64,000 nt of DNA. Source: Ligustrum vulgare (taxonomy: Eukaryota; Streptophyta; Magnoliopsida; Lamiales; Oleaceae). The stretch is from NCBI GenBank assembly GCA_963555705.1, contig OY743177.1, forward strand, positions 1,178,001-1,242,000. The letters run 5' to 3'. How positions within the stretch are numbered: position 1 is the first letter of the stretch; the number at the start of each line of letters is the position of its first letter. Both the position numbers and the translations under genes were made by a program. Positions 25,641 to 35,372 of this stretch are shown here, piece after piece. The notes under the pieces are model-generated. The model had not been told where the DNA came from. It was given only the letters and a program-made list of their open reading frames with translations, and made no database searches.

Positions 25641-26684
25641 CTGAGGGACGAGTCCAGTCTTTTAGGTTAGAATTAGGATTTTAAATCTTTTGAATTTGCA
25701 ATTCAGTCCCTCATATCTCCCCTCTTGTTTAATTAAGTCTATAAGTTCTATTTACCCTTGATAAAATTTCAAATTGCCACTAAACCTTTCCCAATTTCAA
25801 TTTATGAAATTTAGGTCATTTACTACTTAATAAAAATAGAAATCGACAAGCTTCACAAATAAAATAAACAATTAGACATAGAATTGCATATAAACAATTA
25901 TAAACTTTTTTTTAATTGGTACATTAATCGAGACTGCGTCCAAGTCCTTCCACTACAAAATCATTCAAATTATCGACATTAAAATATGATTAAATTTAAA
26001 ATTTATAATAACATTAAAAAAATAATTATTACGTGAAATTTAAGGATGCACGTAAAAATGAAAAGCGGTATTACAACATATAGTTAAAAAGTAGGGAATT
26101 ATTACATTCACCTTAATTACAACAACATTTACAGCTTAATTACATTAAGCTAATGTTTGATATTGTTTAAAAAGAAATGATTTGAAATGAATAGTGATTT
26201 TTAAGAGAACCTATAATTAAAAAGTAGGAATTTTTTTATTAATTTATGTCTATTATTATTTTATTGATAAATGTGTGGTTTAAAAGAAGAAAGAGAAAAA
26301 TGTGTAAAAAATTAAAAGGAGACCAAATAGGGGTTTAGTATAAATTACAGTTTACAATTAATTTAATTACAGTTATAACTTTACTTCAATTATGTAATTA
26401 ATTATAATTGTAACTAATGAATGCGTAAACAATTAATGTAATTCATAATTTGTAATTACTTATTGTCTCAACGCCATCATCACTGTCGTCTCAACAACAA
26501 CAACACCACCACCACCACCACCATCATCTCAACACCAACACCACAATTACCTTAACCAAAGAAAAAATATCTCAAAAAAACTGCTGCAGCCATACAAGAC
26601 TATGTATATATAATATCAAAAGAGTGAATGCAATTCATAAAAAATAACTCTAATAATAAAGAAAAGTTCATTCATAGATGAACA

Positions 26685-26830
26685 ACTAGTAGGATGAATC
26701 TGACATTGCTAATCTTTGGGACAACAGACTCAACGTGTAAAGCCTATCATTCAGTTTTTTCCTCTTCCTACTCCTTCTTTCTGCCATCATATTTTTGGCT
26801 GGAGGCTTCCCTTTCTTTCCTTTATCAACA
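26685..26830 (-). pseudogene. Captured bHLH transcription factor fragment (ICE1/AMS-like)
   Basis: The minus strand reads KGKPPAKNMMAERR, then a short insertion of about two codons, then KKLNDRLYTL. After a frameshift VPKIS appears. This is the basic region and first helix of plant bHLH proteins of the ICE1/SCREAM or AMS type, which normally read AERRRRKKLNDRLY followed by VPKIS. The second helix is missing. Upstream on the same strand (to about 27000) some open sequence with Gln/Asn-rich character may be more of the same gene. The fragment is broken and lies inside the hAT-like element. Confidence 0.8.
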
Positions 26831-27442
26831 CATTATTCATTGAAGTACCCCTGTTCGAAATACCTGTGCTATTCCTTTAACTCGACAATAGCTTATAACT
26901 TCTTATTGGCCCTTTGAATCAGAGAGCAAAGCCAACTCGTTGATTTCATAACCATTAGCTTCTCCATTGTTCTTTTGCAGCATTTGTTCCTCCGACATCA
27001 ACCCCTTGCCTTTATCAAGATTCAAACCTAAAAGAATTTGAGAATTTTCTTGATCGAAAACTCCGAAATCTCCCACATTTTCTCGATGCAGAGCTCACCT
27101 TTTCTTGAGAAAATTGAGGTTAAAACCCACTGAAATAAAACTATCGAGTGGCCTCAACATTTTTCCTCTACTTACAGATAGCAATAAGAAATAAACAACT
27201 TTTCATAATCTACCATTTAACAAGAATCCAACCAAAATGAAATGATCATTAATATCATTGATTATCCAGAGAAGTTATCTCCACGAACTTTGAACAAATT
27301 TTGAAAAATACTAATATTACCTAGAAAAATTTGAACTCGAGACATTTATTAGCCTTCTGATCTGAGATATTTGCAGCAACAATAGCCTTTTCATTGATTG
27401 CTACTGCTAAAATGTTTGATTTCTCAAACTCTACGGGCTTTC

Positions 27443-27557
27443 GATCTCAGGAGGTGTGGCACATCGTATCAATGCCCAATTCACTCATTCGAAGAAAGGG
27501 TGTTGCTTAATCTCCGTTGCGCCTCTTTTATAAGCCAACATTTTATGTGGTTCTTTC
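27443..27557 (-). pseudogene. Captured AGC (VIII) protein kinase fragment
   Basis: The minus strand reads [23 protein letters not shown], a TGA stop, then VNWALIRCATPPEI. This is the conserved C-terminal lobe end of plant AGCVIII kinases (D6PK/PINOID/phototropin group), where a Gly codon normally stands at the stop. It is about 38 codons, with no kinase core beyond it. It is a broken fragment carried by the hAT-like element. The plus-strand open frame over the same bases is its shadow. Confidence 0.88.
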
Positions 27558-27974
27558 ATAAGAAAACTCGCTGGCGAAGGGTGGCTGCTTTACTCTCTTG
27601 TTCTTCCGACATCCACCCTACTGGAACAGAATATTTTCCGAGTGACATGCAACAGTCACTGAGCGTTCTTCTCCCGGTTACTTGTTTTGAGATTTTGAAG
27701 GACCCCTGAATTTTATAATTATTTTTCAAATACCTGATTTTAAAACTTTTGAATATAGAAGTATGAATGGGCGTAATTTTTCCTAAATTTTAAAGTGTAA
27801 GTTATTGGGTCAATATTTATTAATGGAAAAAAAATAAAAAATTTCAAAATTTTGCAGGGGCGAGTCCAAATTTTTGTGGGGGCGAAACTGAAAAATATGT
27901 TATAAATTAACTAGAAATAGTGGACCAGCGGACAATGTTGGGGGGCGATCGCCCCCTATCTCCGTCTCTGGCCT

Positions 27975-27998
27975 TACACACACACACACACACACACA
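27975..27998. repeat. (CA)n microsatellite
   Basis: About 12 CA units directly at the right target-site copy of the hAT-like element. Confidence 0.9.
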
Positions 27999-28961
27999 AA
28001 CACTAATAGTCTACTATTATGGTAAATAATGGTTAATATTTTTTAATCATTTTTAATTTTAATAATTGTGCAAAAATTATATGATATAATAGTTTCTTGA
28101 TATTCAACGTTGTTCAATTGTCGTATATTGAGATTAAACTTATATTTTTAATTATTGTATTTGTGTTTTTGAATGAAAGTTGAGAAAAATGTTAAATATG
28201 TGATAAGAATGGAGAAATTATTTTTATATCTTTTACATTTGTGTTGATTATGTATAATCATTAAATTTTAATGAATGCTTATCGATATTACGGACAGTAA
28301 TTTTAGTTCATTGCACTAGTTTTCATCTATACTATATATGAAAGTAGGATGGTCTGACAAAATTAATTCTTAAATTCTTTATGATTTAGTATTATAATAA
28401 AATGTGTGGTTGTGAAAATTTTTGGAGAAATATATGTGATTAAAAAGTTGGTTGAAAAAATGTGTTATAAATAATTTATCGAAAAAGTTATTGAACGAAG
28501 GTTAATATTGAAGAGTTAATACTTTGATTTCTTTTAAGTTAATAATATTAATACAATGATTAATATTTTTAACCATACTTATTTTTGATAATTTTTTAAA
28601 GATTACAGGGTACAAGATTTTTGGAACAATTTCGTGATTTCTAACTTTACTCGATTGTCGTATCATGATAATTGCGAGATTTTCAAAATTATTATTTTTA
28701 CTGCTTATTTTTGTAAATAAAATTTTATTCATTAAATTCAAATATTTAAATATATAAATTGACGTTTACTATTCAAAGATATTTTTAATAATTTTAATTA
28801 GGTATATTATTTTTTAAAGTCTAATAATTATTGAAATAGAAAATTATTTTTTATGCATTTATATATGTGTTGATTATGTATAAGCATTAAAATTTATAAA
28901 TACTTATTAAAATCGATATTTTGAATAACAATTGTCGTGTATCGCACGGGTGAAATACTAG

Positions 28962-29335
28962 TGTTTGATAATATAAAAAGTTTTGATTTTTGGAATTTTT
29001 TTTTTTTGATTTTTTTGAATGTGTGGTTTAAAAACGTTTGAAAAGTAAAAAATGGTGGACTTGACTAAGAATGGATGGTTGATATTGAATTTTAAAAATT
29101 GAAGTAAAATTTTTACCATTACAGGATAAGTTGTTTAAGTTGTCCTTTTTTTTTTTTTTTTTTTTAAAGCGTATATGCACATATTATTATTATTATTAAA
29201 ATTATGTGCGCTATGCGTAAATAAGCTTAATTTCACAAGAAATTATTTGAAAAATAAATAAATTAAATCGATCAAGATAGCCACATAATTTGATCCCACA
29301 TACTTATTTATACAAGGATTTGTCGAAGAAAATTT
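28962..29335. other. Spacer between Helitron H5 and a hAT element
   Basis: AT-rich, with poly-T runs. 28963-29120 resembles the MITE type also seen near 44530 and 50101 (GTGTGGTTTAAAA and GGTTGATATTGAA words). No gene seen. Confidence 0.5.
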
Positions 29336-30017
29336 TAGGCGTTGACAAAAAAATCGGAACCAAGGGAATTGAACCGAAAAAAAAAAAAAAAAAAACTCAA
29401 AAAGGTCGGTTCTTTAGGATAAAAATGAGAACCGAAACTGAATCGAAATCGAAAATGAAGGACCGAAAATCGATCAGTTCCTACTTGAAAACTGAAAATC
29501 GAACCGATAACCAAACATGCTTAATTTAAATTAAGTCTATATGACACTTATGACACTTTTGTATTATTTTACATGATAATTATGGAATTTTTCATATCAT
29601 GTTGCATCTTACATGAAATTTTGATGTTTAAAAAGTTTTATTGATGTATTTTGAAGATATATTTCGCTTAAAATTTTGTCATTCAATATGGTTGTATCAT
29701 TATCATATACTTATATTAGGATTATTTGGTTGTTTCTTTTTCTTCAATTTGAAGCTTAAATTTAACAAGTCTTATTGATATGTTTTGGATGCTCTAGCTA
29801 TTTGGGTCTATTTAACTTTGATTTTTACAAATAATTAGATAATTTTCATATTTGCATCAAATTTAATTTTTTTAATTGGAACCGAACAAGAACCGAAAAA
29901 TAACCGATAACCGAATCGAAACCGAAATTATTCGGTTCTTGTTATTAAAGGAATCGGACCGAACCTCGTTTCGGTTCCTTCAATAATCGAACCGAAGTCG
30001 ACAAATGTCTATCCCTA
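29336..30017. mobile_element. Non-autonomous hAT element
   Basis: It starts TAGGCGTTGACAAA and ends TTTGTCGACTTCGG-complement sequence finishing TATCCCTA, an imperfect inverted repeat. Both sides are flanked by the 8-bp duplication GAAAATTT (29328-29335 and 30018-30025). The interior has many GAACCGA/TCGGTTC words near both ends and an AT-rich middle. There is no transposase. Confidence 0.82.
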
Positions 30018-30694
30018 GAAAATTTTACATTACCAATAATAAGCTAGTAGAAAGAGGGACTTGGGGAGCCATTCAAAGAGAAGTTAAATCATGACAACAA
30101 AGTTAGAGGACGAATAACGTGCATGATTTTGGGGTTAGCGTCAAGAACTGAATATTGGTAGTTATCTAAGCGTGCTTTGAGAGTTCGTAGTGGAGTAATC
30201 TCTAATATCAATTTAAATGTGTTTTATTAAGGTTCGACATCTACTAAAAATTTCCATCATAGTTGATCTAAATATTTTTTTATCTAGCCTCTATTGATTG
30301 CCATTGTTCGACAAAAAATAGTTTTTGAATAGCAATTGATAGAAGATTGTGTGGTTGAAAATGGGGGAAAATCTTTAAATGCAGAATATTTTTTCATTAA
30401 AATATATACTTAAAATTAAGTCAAGTAGCAAAATGGGTTGAAAATAATGATTATCAAACCGAGGCTTAAATATGTTCACAATTAAAAAAGAAAATAAAAT
30501 ACGATTTTTTTCCCTTGTGTGACACGCGAAATTATGAGGCCATTTAAAAAATCTTACTTGCCCCACGAATATATATGAGATGACATTCATATTTATGCAA
30601 GTACGTAATGCACCAGCTTAGACATTCAGAATTATATTCGTGAATAATCATGATAGGGGAAAAAATTAAATGAAACATAAAACTAGGAAATTTT

Positions 30695-31364
30695 TGTTGA
30701 TTCCGGGCCCAAAAAAAGGTACAGTGATCCACCAACTAAGGTCCAATAGTGGCCCAGCGGACCCCGACCCATCGTTAAAGGCCTTAAAGTATCACTTAGG
30801 ATGATTTCCGAGGTGGTACGCCAAGCAAACCCTTTAGCCGACCTGGTTAACGCACCAGCCGATGTGCTTTATATTCAGCCGGGGCGCTTTATGGCGTTAG
30901 CCAGAAGAGAGATGAAGTCAGTGATGAGACACTGCCTTTACCAAGACGTGACAGACGCCCATCCCCTACGAAATGTAGCAATGATTACGGTTGAAAAGCA
31001 AGGTTGTCACTTCCATGAGCTAGGGTGATGACAAGTGTAAAGTATGCCACGTGTCGTAATCCGAGACAAGAAGTTTCACTATAAATGAAGCACAATTGTC
31101 TCCAAGTAGGGGGTTAGCAATTTCTCACTCTTAACTCTATACTTCTCTCACTCCCTTTTCTCTCTTCTACACATTTATATTTCCCGCACCCAATATACAT
31201 TTGCCCAAAATGAGTACTGACTTAGGCATCGGAGTGCAAACGGGAGCCACCTCGACCCCTTTTGCAAACTGATTGTTTGTCACAGTGCGCAGGAGATCCA
31301 CGTGATCAAGAGGGAGGAGCTGAGACGTGTTGGTCTAAGGTCCATCCGGATTTTGTGGTCAACA
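30695..31364 (+). repeat. 5' LTR of the gypsy element
   Basis: 670 bp, TG...CA. By eye it differs from the 3' LTR at roughly two dozen positions, mostly transitions, so the insertion is not recent. Confidence 0.92.
31048..31087 (+). promoter_or_regulatory. LTR promoter: G-box and TATA box
   Basis: CACGTG within GCCACGTGTC (31048-31053) is a G-box/ABRE-type word. CTATAAATG at 31079-31087 is a good TATA box. Both are kept in the 3' LTR (TATA at 40051). About 60 bp downstream are pyrimidine-rich transcribed-leader-like sequences. Confidence 0.6.
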
Positions 31365-31367
31365 TTT

Positions 31368-31385
31368 TGGCGCCGTCTGTGGGAA
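31368..31385 (+). other. Primer binding site
   Basis: TGGCGCCGTCTGTGGGAA lies three bases after the LTR. The TGGCGCCG start would pair with a tRNA ending CGGCGCCA, as used by many plant gypsy elements (tRNA-Asp type); the pairing is not checked. Confidence 0.65.
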
Positions 31386-31487
31386 ACCATACTGCTAACC
31401 ACGAAAACACATGGTAAAAAGCCACACATAGAAAGGTAGTTCTGAAAAAGGACGAATAACCTCTTACAATAAATAGAGCGGATAACT

Positions 31488-31805
31488 GCAAAGAGCTTTG
31501 AAAGATAAGCTGGTTGGCCTTGAAAAAGGTAAGAGCTTTGAAAGATAAGCTGGTTGGCCTTGAAAAAGGTAGGAGCTTTGAAAGATAAGCTGGTTGGCCT
31601 TGAAAAAGGTAGGAGCTTTAAAAGATAAGCTGGTTGGCTTTGAAAAAGGTAGGAGCTTTGAAAGATAAGCTGGTTGGCCTTGAAAAAGGTAAGAGCTTTG
31701 AAAGATAAGCTGGTTGGCCTTGAAAAAGGTAAGAGCTTTGAAAGATAAGCTGGTTGACCTTGAAGAAGGTAAGAACTTTGAAAGACAAGTCCGTTAACCT
31801 ACATA
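31488..31805 (+). repeat. 40-bp tandem repeat in the gypsy leader
   Basis: About eight head-to-tail copies of a unit built of GAGCTTTGAAAGATAAGCTG and GTTGGCCTTGAAAAAGGTA. Later copies are more diverged. Confidence 0.92.
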
Positions 31806-31949
31806 AAACCTTGAAAAAGAGCTGATAATATCTTAAAAAAGAGAGGAGAAATACTACATAAAACCTTGAAAAAGGAAGGAAACCTTTTGAAAAAGATTGG
31901 TAACAAATGTCTTGAAGAAATGCCTCCTCAAAAGAGAGACTCTCCTTCT

Positions 31950-32395
31950 TATTGTCCCCAAGTGGCTCTCCCTCGTATTGCCTAAGTGGCATAGCCGAAG
32001 TACTTCCTTCATATTGCCTAAGTGGCATGGCCAAAGTGGCTCTCCCTCGTATTGCCTAAGTGGCATGGCCGAAGTACTTCCTTCATATTGCCTAAGTGGC
32101 ATGGCCAAAGTGGCTCTCCCTCGTATTGCCTAAGTGGCATGGCCGAAGTGCTTCCTTCATATTGCCTAAGTGGCATGGCCAAAGTGGCTCTCCCTCGTAT
32201 TGCCTAAGTGGCATGGCCGAAGTGCTTCCTTCATATTGCCTAAGTGGCATGGCCAAAGTGGCTCTCCCTCGTATTGCCTAAGTGGCATGGCCGAAGTACT
32301 TCCTTCATATTGCCTACGTGGCATGGCCAAAGTGGCTCTCCCTGATATTGCCTAAGTGGCATGGCCGAATTGACTTCCCTCTTATTGCCTAAGTG
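31950..32395 (+). repeat. 74-bp tandem repeat in the gypsy leader
   Basis: About six units of exactly 74 bp, each with two half-copies containing TTGCCTAAGTGGCATGGCC, one followed by GAAGTACTTCC and one by AAAGTGGCTCTCC. Because 74 is not a multiple of three, the frame rotates with each unit, which explains the stacked overlapping 61-residue open frames. These are not genes. Confidence 0.93.
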
Positions 32396-33129
32396 AACTC
32401 CTTTCCAAAGGACCTTTTCCATGGACTCCTTCCGAAGCACCTCTCTCGAAGGACCTCTTCCATGGACTTCTTCCAAAGTACCTCTCCTAAGGTCGTCGTC
32501 ATAAATGTCGCAGCAACACAGTGTCAAAAGACACCTATAGTCATGTCTGATTTAAATGTCGCGGCAACGCAGACTCATGAAACAATAAAAGATTTGTTTA
32601 TTGCCGAAGCGGAACGGTTCGGAGAATTTATTATTAAGCTCGGCTTAAGTGTCTCCACGACACATGATCTCAGAGACCTTATATTCTTAAGCATCGGCTT
32701 AAGTGTCTCCGAAAATGACACGGCTATGGGAGCTCTATCCACTCGTCTCCAGAATGGCATGACCTTAGAAGTTTTTTCTGAATTCACACCGGATAAAACA
32801 CAGACGAGGTAATATGTCGACGTGATTTAACCCGAACCTGATGTACTGAAGTAACACCGTTACAAGTTAACAAAAGAATAAGATCATTGATCTAAGTCCT
32901 CGCTAGGGGCTGCTAACAAGCATAATTCCAAGTAAACATGAATAGCTTAGCAAACCCCCACAAATAAGGGATTTCCCCATTCAATGGAATCCACCCCGGA
33001 CTAACAAACTGAGTACTTACAAACGAGGCTATAAAGCATGGATACATGGGACTCCTAGGTGGATGTCCTCCTTTAACTCCGGAGTGAATACTCTATTAGA
33101 TGAGGGTGAAGCATACTTGGTTGATAAAT
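32396..33129 (+). other. Degenerate leader/gag region of the gypsy element
   Basis: An open frame (32393-32812) starts in the last repeat and reads into unique sequence, with duplicated words (ATCGGCTTAAGTGTCTCC, GTCGCGGCAAC/GTCGCAGCAAC). I find no gag zinc knuckle or protease motif. Confidence 0.45.
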
Positions 33130-33310
33130 CTATGAAACAACCTGAAGAAGAAATTGGAGTCAATTAAAGAAACAATGGTAAATAAACTTCCATGAGCCCT
33201 ATGGGGAATCAGAATTACCTTGCAAACCGCCACAGGAGGAACTCCATTCTCACTGGCACATGGGTCAGAGGCAGTATGTACGGTACAATTTAAAGGCATA
33301 TCGCCCATGT
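33130..33310 (+). pseudogene. Extra integrase C-terminal fragment
   Basis: Translation gives LQTATGGTPFSLAHGSEAVC, the counterpart of HTATGETPFSLAYGAEAVC in the main integrase at 34930-34990. Upstream KKLESIKETM corresponds to KLESKKGAW. It contains stops and is diverged, so it comes from a related element or an old duplication, not from the main copy's recent past. Confidence 0.7.
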
Positions 33311-33767
33311 TAGATTTTTAACCAAAAATGGCCCCAATGTAATCACCCTGGACGTAAACAGGAGATTCACGGGGAAGTACGAGTTGTGACCCATTCAGTC
33401 AAAGCTAAGCGATGGACATAAATGTCTTTAGCGCTTATATTTGAGGGACTATCACATCCACCGTGACTCCAAGGACCGGCACAAGCTTCAGACTATCCTG
33501 TATTAAACTATGTTCATCCTATGATGGACCATCTCATATTGAATGATGACCATCTTACAATACGAACTACTTGTGTATAGCAGAGCAATACATAAAATTC
33601 ACATATAAAGATCAAAGGTGAAGTAGATGAAGATTCACAAAAGACAATGACAAAAACAGGCATCCTAAGCAGGAGCGCGGGAAATGTTGGCTTCTTTAGA
33701 AGAAGGGCCTCCAATGACGTTTTCAAGGGGACTTTCCTTACTAACATCTTGGAACTTTGGATAGAAG

Positions 33768-34121
33768 GCCTCAAACAATGTTGCCGAATACGAGGCGTTA
33801 TTAGCCGGGTTAAGACTTGCGAAAGCCTTGAAGGTTAAATCCGTAGTGGCCAATAGCGATTCGCAGCTTGTTGTGAGCCAATTCAACGGGCAATTTTCTG
33901 CCAAAGAACCTTCTATGGTCGCTTACTTGAAGAAAGTAAGAGATTTGGCCGCGTACTTCGGAAAAATGGAGTTGCAACACATCCCCAGAACAGAAAATTC
34001 CAACGCCGATGCATTGTCCAAATTAGCAAGTAGCAGCGATTCAGAGTTACACAATCTAATCCCAGTTGAGCGCATGTTGACTTCGTCTATTGAGCAAGGA
34101 CCGGAGATTTTTGGCGATTGA
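33768..34121 (+). pseudogene. Gypsy pol: RNase H (RVT_3 type) fragment
   Basis: An open frame from ASNNVAEYEALLAGLRLAKA through SDSQLVVSQFNGQF to PRTENSNADALSKLAS. The Glu in YEAL, Asp in SDSQL and Asp in NADALS are the expected active-site residues of an archaeal-type RNase H. The first strand with the first catalytic Asp is lost. It overlaps the integrase frame by 32 bases in another frame, so one frameshift separates them. Confidence 0.85.
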
Positions 34122-35372
34122 AGAAGAGGGATCCTGGATGAACCCCCTGGTCGCCTATTTGAAACATCAGATAGTGCCAAATGAGCCAGAAGCAGCTCGA
34201 AAATTGCAGAAATACTCTGCGAATTTTGTACTCTTGGACGACCTACTTTATAAGCGGAGTTACACCTCTCCTTCGCTGAGATGTGTGGAACCAGAGGAAG
34301 GGCAGTATGTGATGAGAGAAATCCATGAGGGCATCTGTGGCAACCATGCCGGGGCACTATCGCTAGCTCGGAAAGCCCTCAAACAGGGGTATTTTTGGCC
34401 CACTATGCGAAAAGACTCTCATTACTTTGTGCGCAAGTGTGATAAATGCCAAAGACACGCAACCATACTGCATCAGCCACATCACAGGCTAACCGTGGTG
34501 ACCAGCCCTTGGCCTTTTTCAAAATGGGGGGTTGATATTATAGGTCCTATGCCTAGGGGTGCCGGAAATAATTGCTTTGCTATAGTAGCAATTGACTACT
34601 TCACCAAGTGGGTCGAGGCTGAACCACTTATGAGAATCACCGAGGCCAACACCACCAAGTTCATTTGGAAGAATATCATATGCCGGTCTGGGGTACCCCA
34701 TTCGCTGGTTAGTGACAATGCTAAACAGTTTAAAAACAGAAGCGTGGACGAGTTGTGCGGTGATTTGGGAATTAGAAAGCTGTTTTCATCTCCACATCAC
34801 CCGCAGGCCAACGGGCAAGTGGAAGCAGTGAACAAGACCATAAAAAAAAAACCCTGAAAATGAAGTTGGAGTCCAAAAAGGGCGCATGGGTAGATGAGCT
34901 CCCGCAAGTGCTATGGGCGCTTCGCACCACTTCTCACACCGCAACTGGCGAAACTCCGTTCTCATTGGCATATGGCGCCGAGGCGGTATGTCCCGTCGAA
35001 ATTGGGGTACCCTCACTTCGACAGATTAATTACGACGAAGTGAGAAATGAAGAAGCACAAAGGGCCGGTTTGGATTTCCTCATGGAGAAACGGAACGATT
35101 CTCAAGTGGTGATGGCCAGATACCAGGAAAAGATGGCTCGATACTACAATAAAAGGGTGAAAGGGCGACGCTTTAATATTGGGGACCTAGTCCTAAAAAA
35201 GGTTCTTCCTTCAACTCAAGAACCAGGAGTAGGGACTTTGGGTCCCAATTGGGAAGGCCCTTACAGGATCACAGCCGAGGTGGTACCTAGTACTTACATA
35301 ATTGAAGATTTGTCCGGGGTACCTTTGTGTAATCCTTGGAACACAGATCACCTTCGTCGCTATTTTCAATAA
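34090..35372 (+). pseudogene. Gypsy pol: integrase, one frameshift
   Basis: An H2C2 zinc region (GICGNHAGALSLARKALKQG to RKCDKCQRH) is followed by the rve core. D is in KWGVDIIGPMP, D in LVSDNAKQF, and E in HPQANGQVEAVNK, so the DDE triad is kept. The first frame stops at 34857 just after a run of A. The next frame (34860-35372) continues DELPQVLWALRTTSHTATGE and the C-terminal GPNWEGPYRI fold. The break is in a ten-A homopolymer, so it may be a recent slip or a sequencing error. This enzyme inserts the cDNA copy into the genome. Confidence 0.9.

Larger units (their letters stand above)
22807..26075 (-). mobile_element. Solo LTR, 3.27 kb, with 5-bp target duplication
   Basis: It begins TGTAACACCCCAAG and ends CGGTATTACA, so TG...CA. 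It is flanked on both sides by ACATA (22802-22806, 26076-26080). It has no internal coding, primer site or second LTR. It contains the palindromic minisatellite (23576-23806), a CA/TG-rich tract and a GAGA-rich tract (25500-25625). Copy A at 8312..10036 is inverted relative to it. The long TGTAACACCC-type LTR recalls Ty3-gypsy Tekay/Del elements, but the lineage is inference. Confidence 0.88.
22694..26215. repeat. Tandem duplication of about 130 bp around the solo LTR
   Basis: The segment ACATTCACCTTAATTACAAC through TTTTTAAGAGAAC occurs at about 22697-22803 and again at about 26104-26210. The solo LTR sits inside the first copy. Removing the LTR and one ACATA restores two adjacent copies; the second is the empty site. 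It also resembles a MITE type seen near 44530. Confidence 0.8.
20410..27970. mobile_element. hAT-like element carrying gene fragments
   Basis: Terminal repeats are CAGGGACATAGC at the left and, read inward from the right, CAGAGACGGAGA. The 8-bp flanks GCCTTGTA (20402-20409) and GCCTTACA (27971-27978) are near-identical, as expected of a hAT target duplication. Next to the ends are G-rich tracts (GCGGGGGCGAAAATACGGGG; GGGGGCGATCGCCCCC). I see no hAT transposase. The interior holds a solo LTR (22807..26075), AT-rich palindromic repeats, a bHLH fragment and an AGC kinase fragment. Without the LTR it is about 4.3 kb. Confidence 0.72.
20229..28961 (+). mobile_element. Helitron H5, split by a hAT-like element
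   Basis: The 5' end TATTAATAAAAGTAGAAGTG directly follows the CTAG of H4. The left part is 20229-20409. The right part is 27971-28961 and ends with hairpin CGTGTATCGCACG and ATACTAG. Together the two parts match the body of H2 (for example CACTAATAGTCTACTATTATG in shortened form at 16374 and 28001). The 3' terminal 100 bp differ from H2. It has no coding of its own. Confidence 0.78.

Noticed and set aside
27398..27709. 103-residue plus-strand ORF
   Set aside because: It is the shadow of the captured AGC kinase fragment, which reads correctly on the minus strand.
31950..32395. Regular repeats resembling a CRISPR array, and stacked 61-residue ORFs
   Set aside because: The units are contiguous 74-bp tandem copies with no unique spacers. 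The ORFs come from frame rotation of the same unit.
33923..34357. 144-residue minus-strand ORF over the RNase H/integrase junction
   Set aside because: The plus-strand frames carry RNase H and integrase motifs; this one has none.
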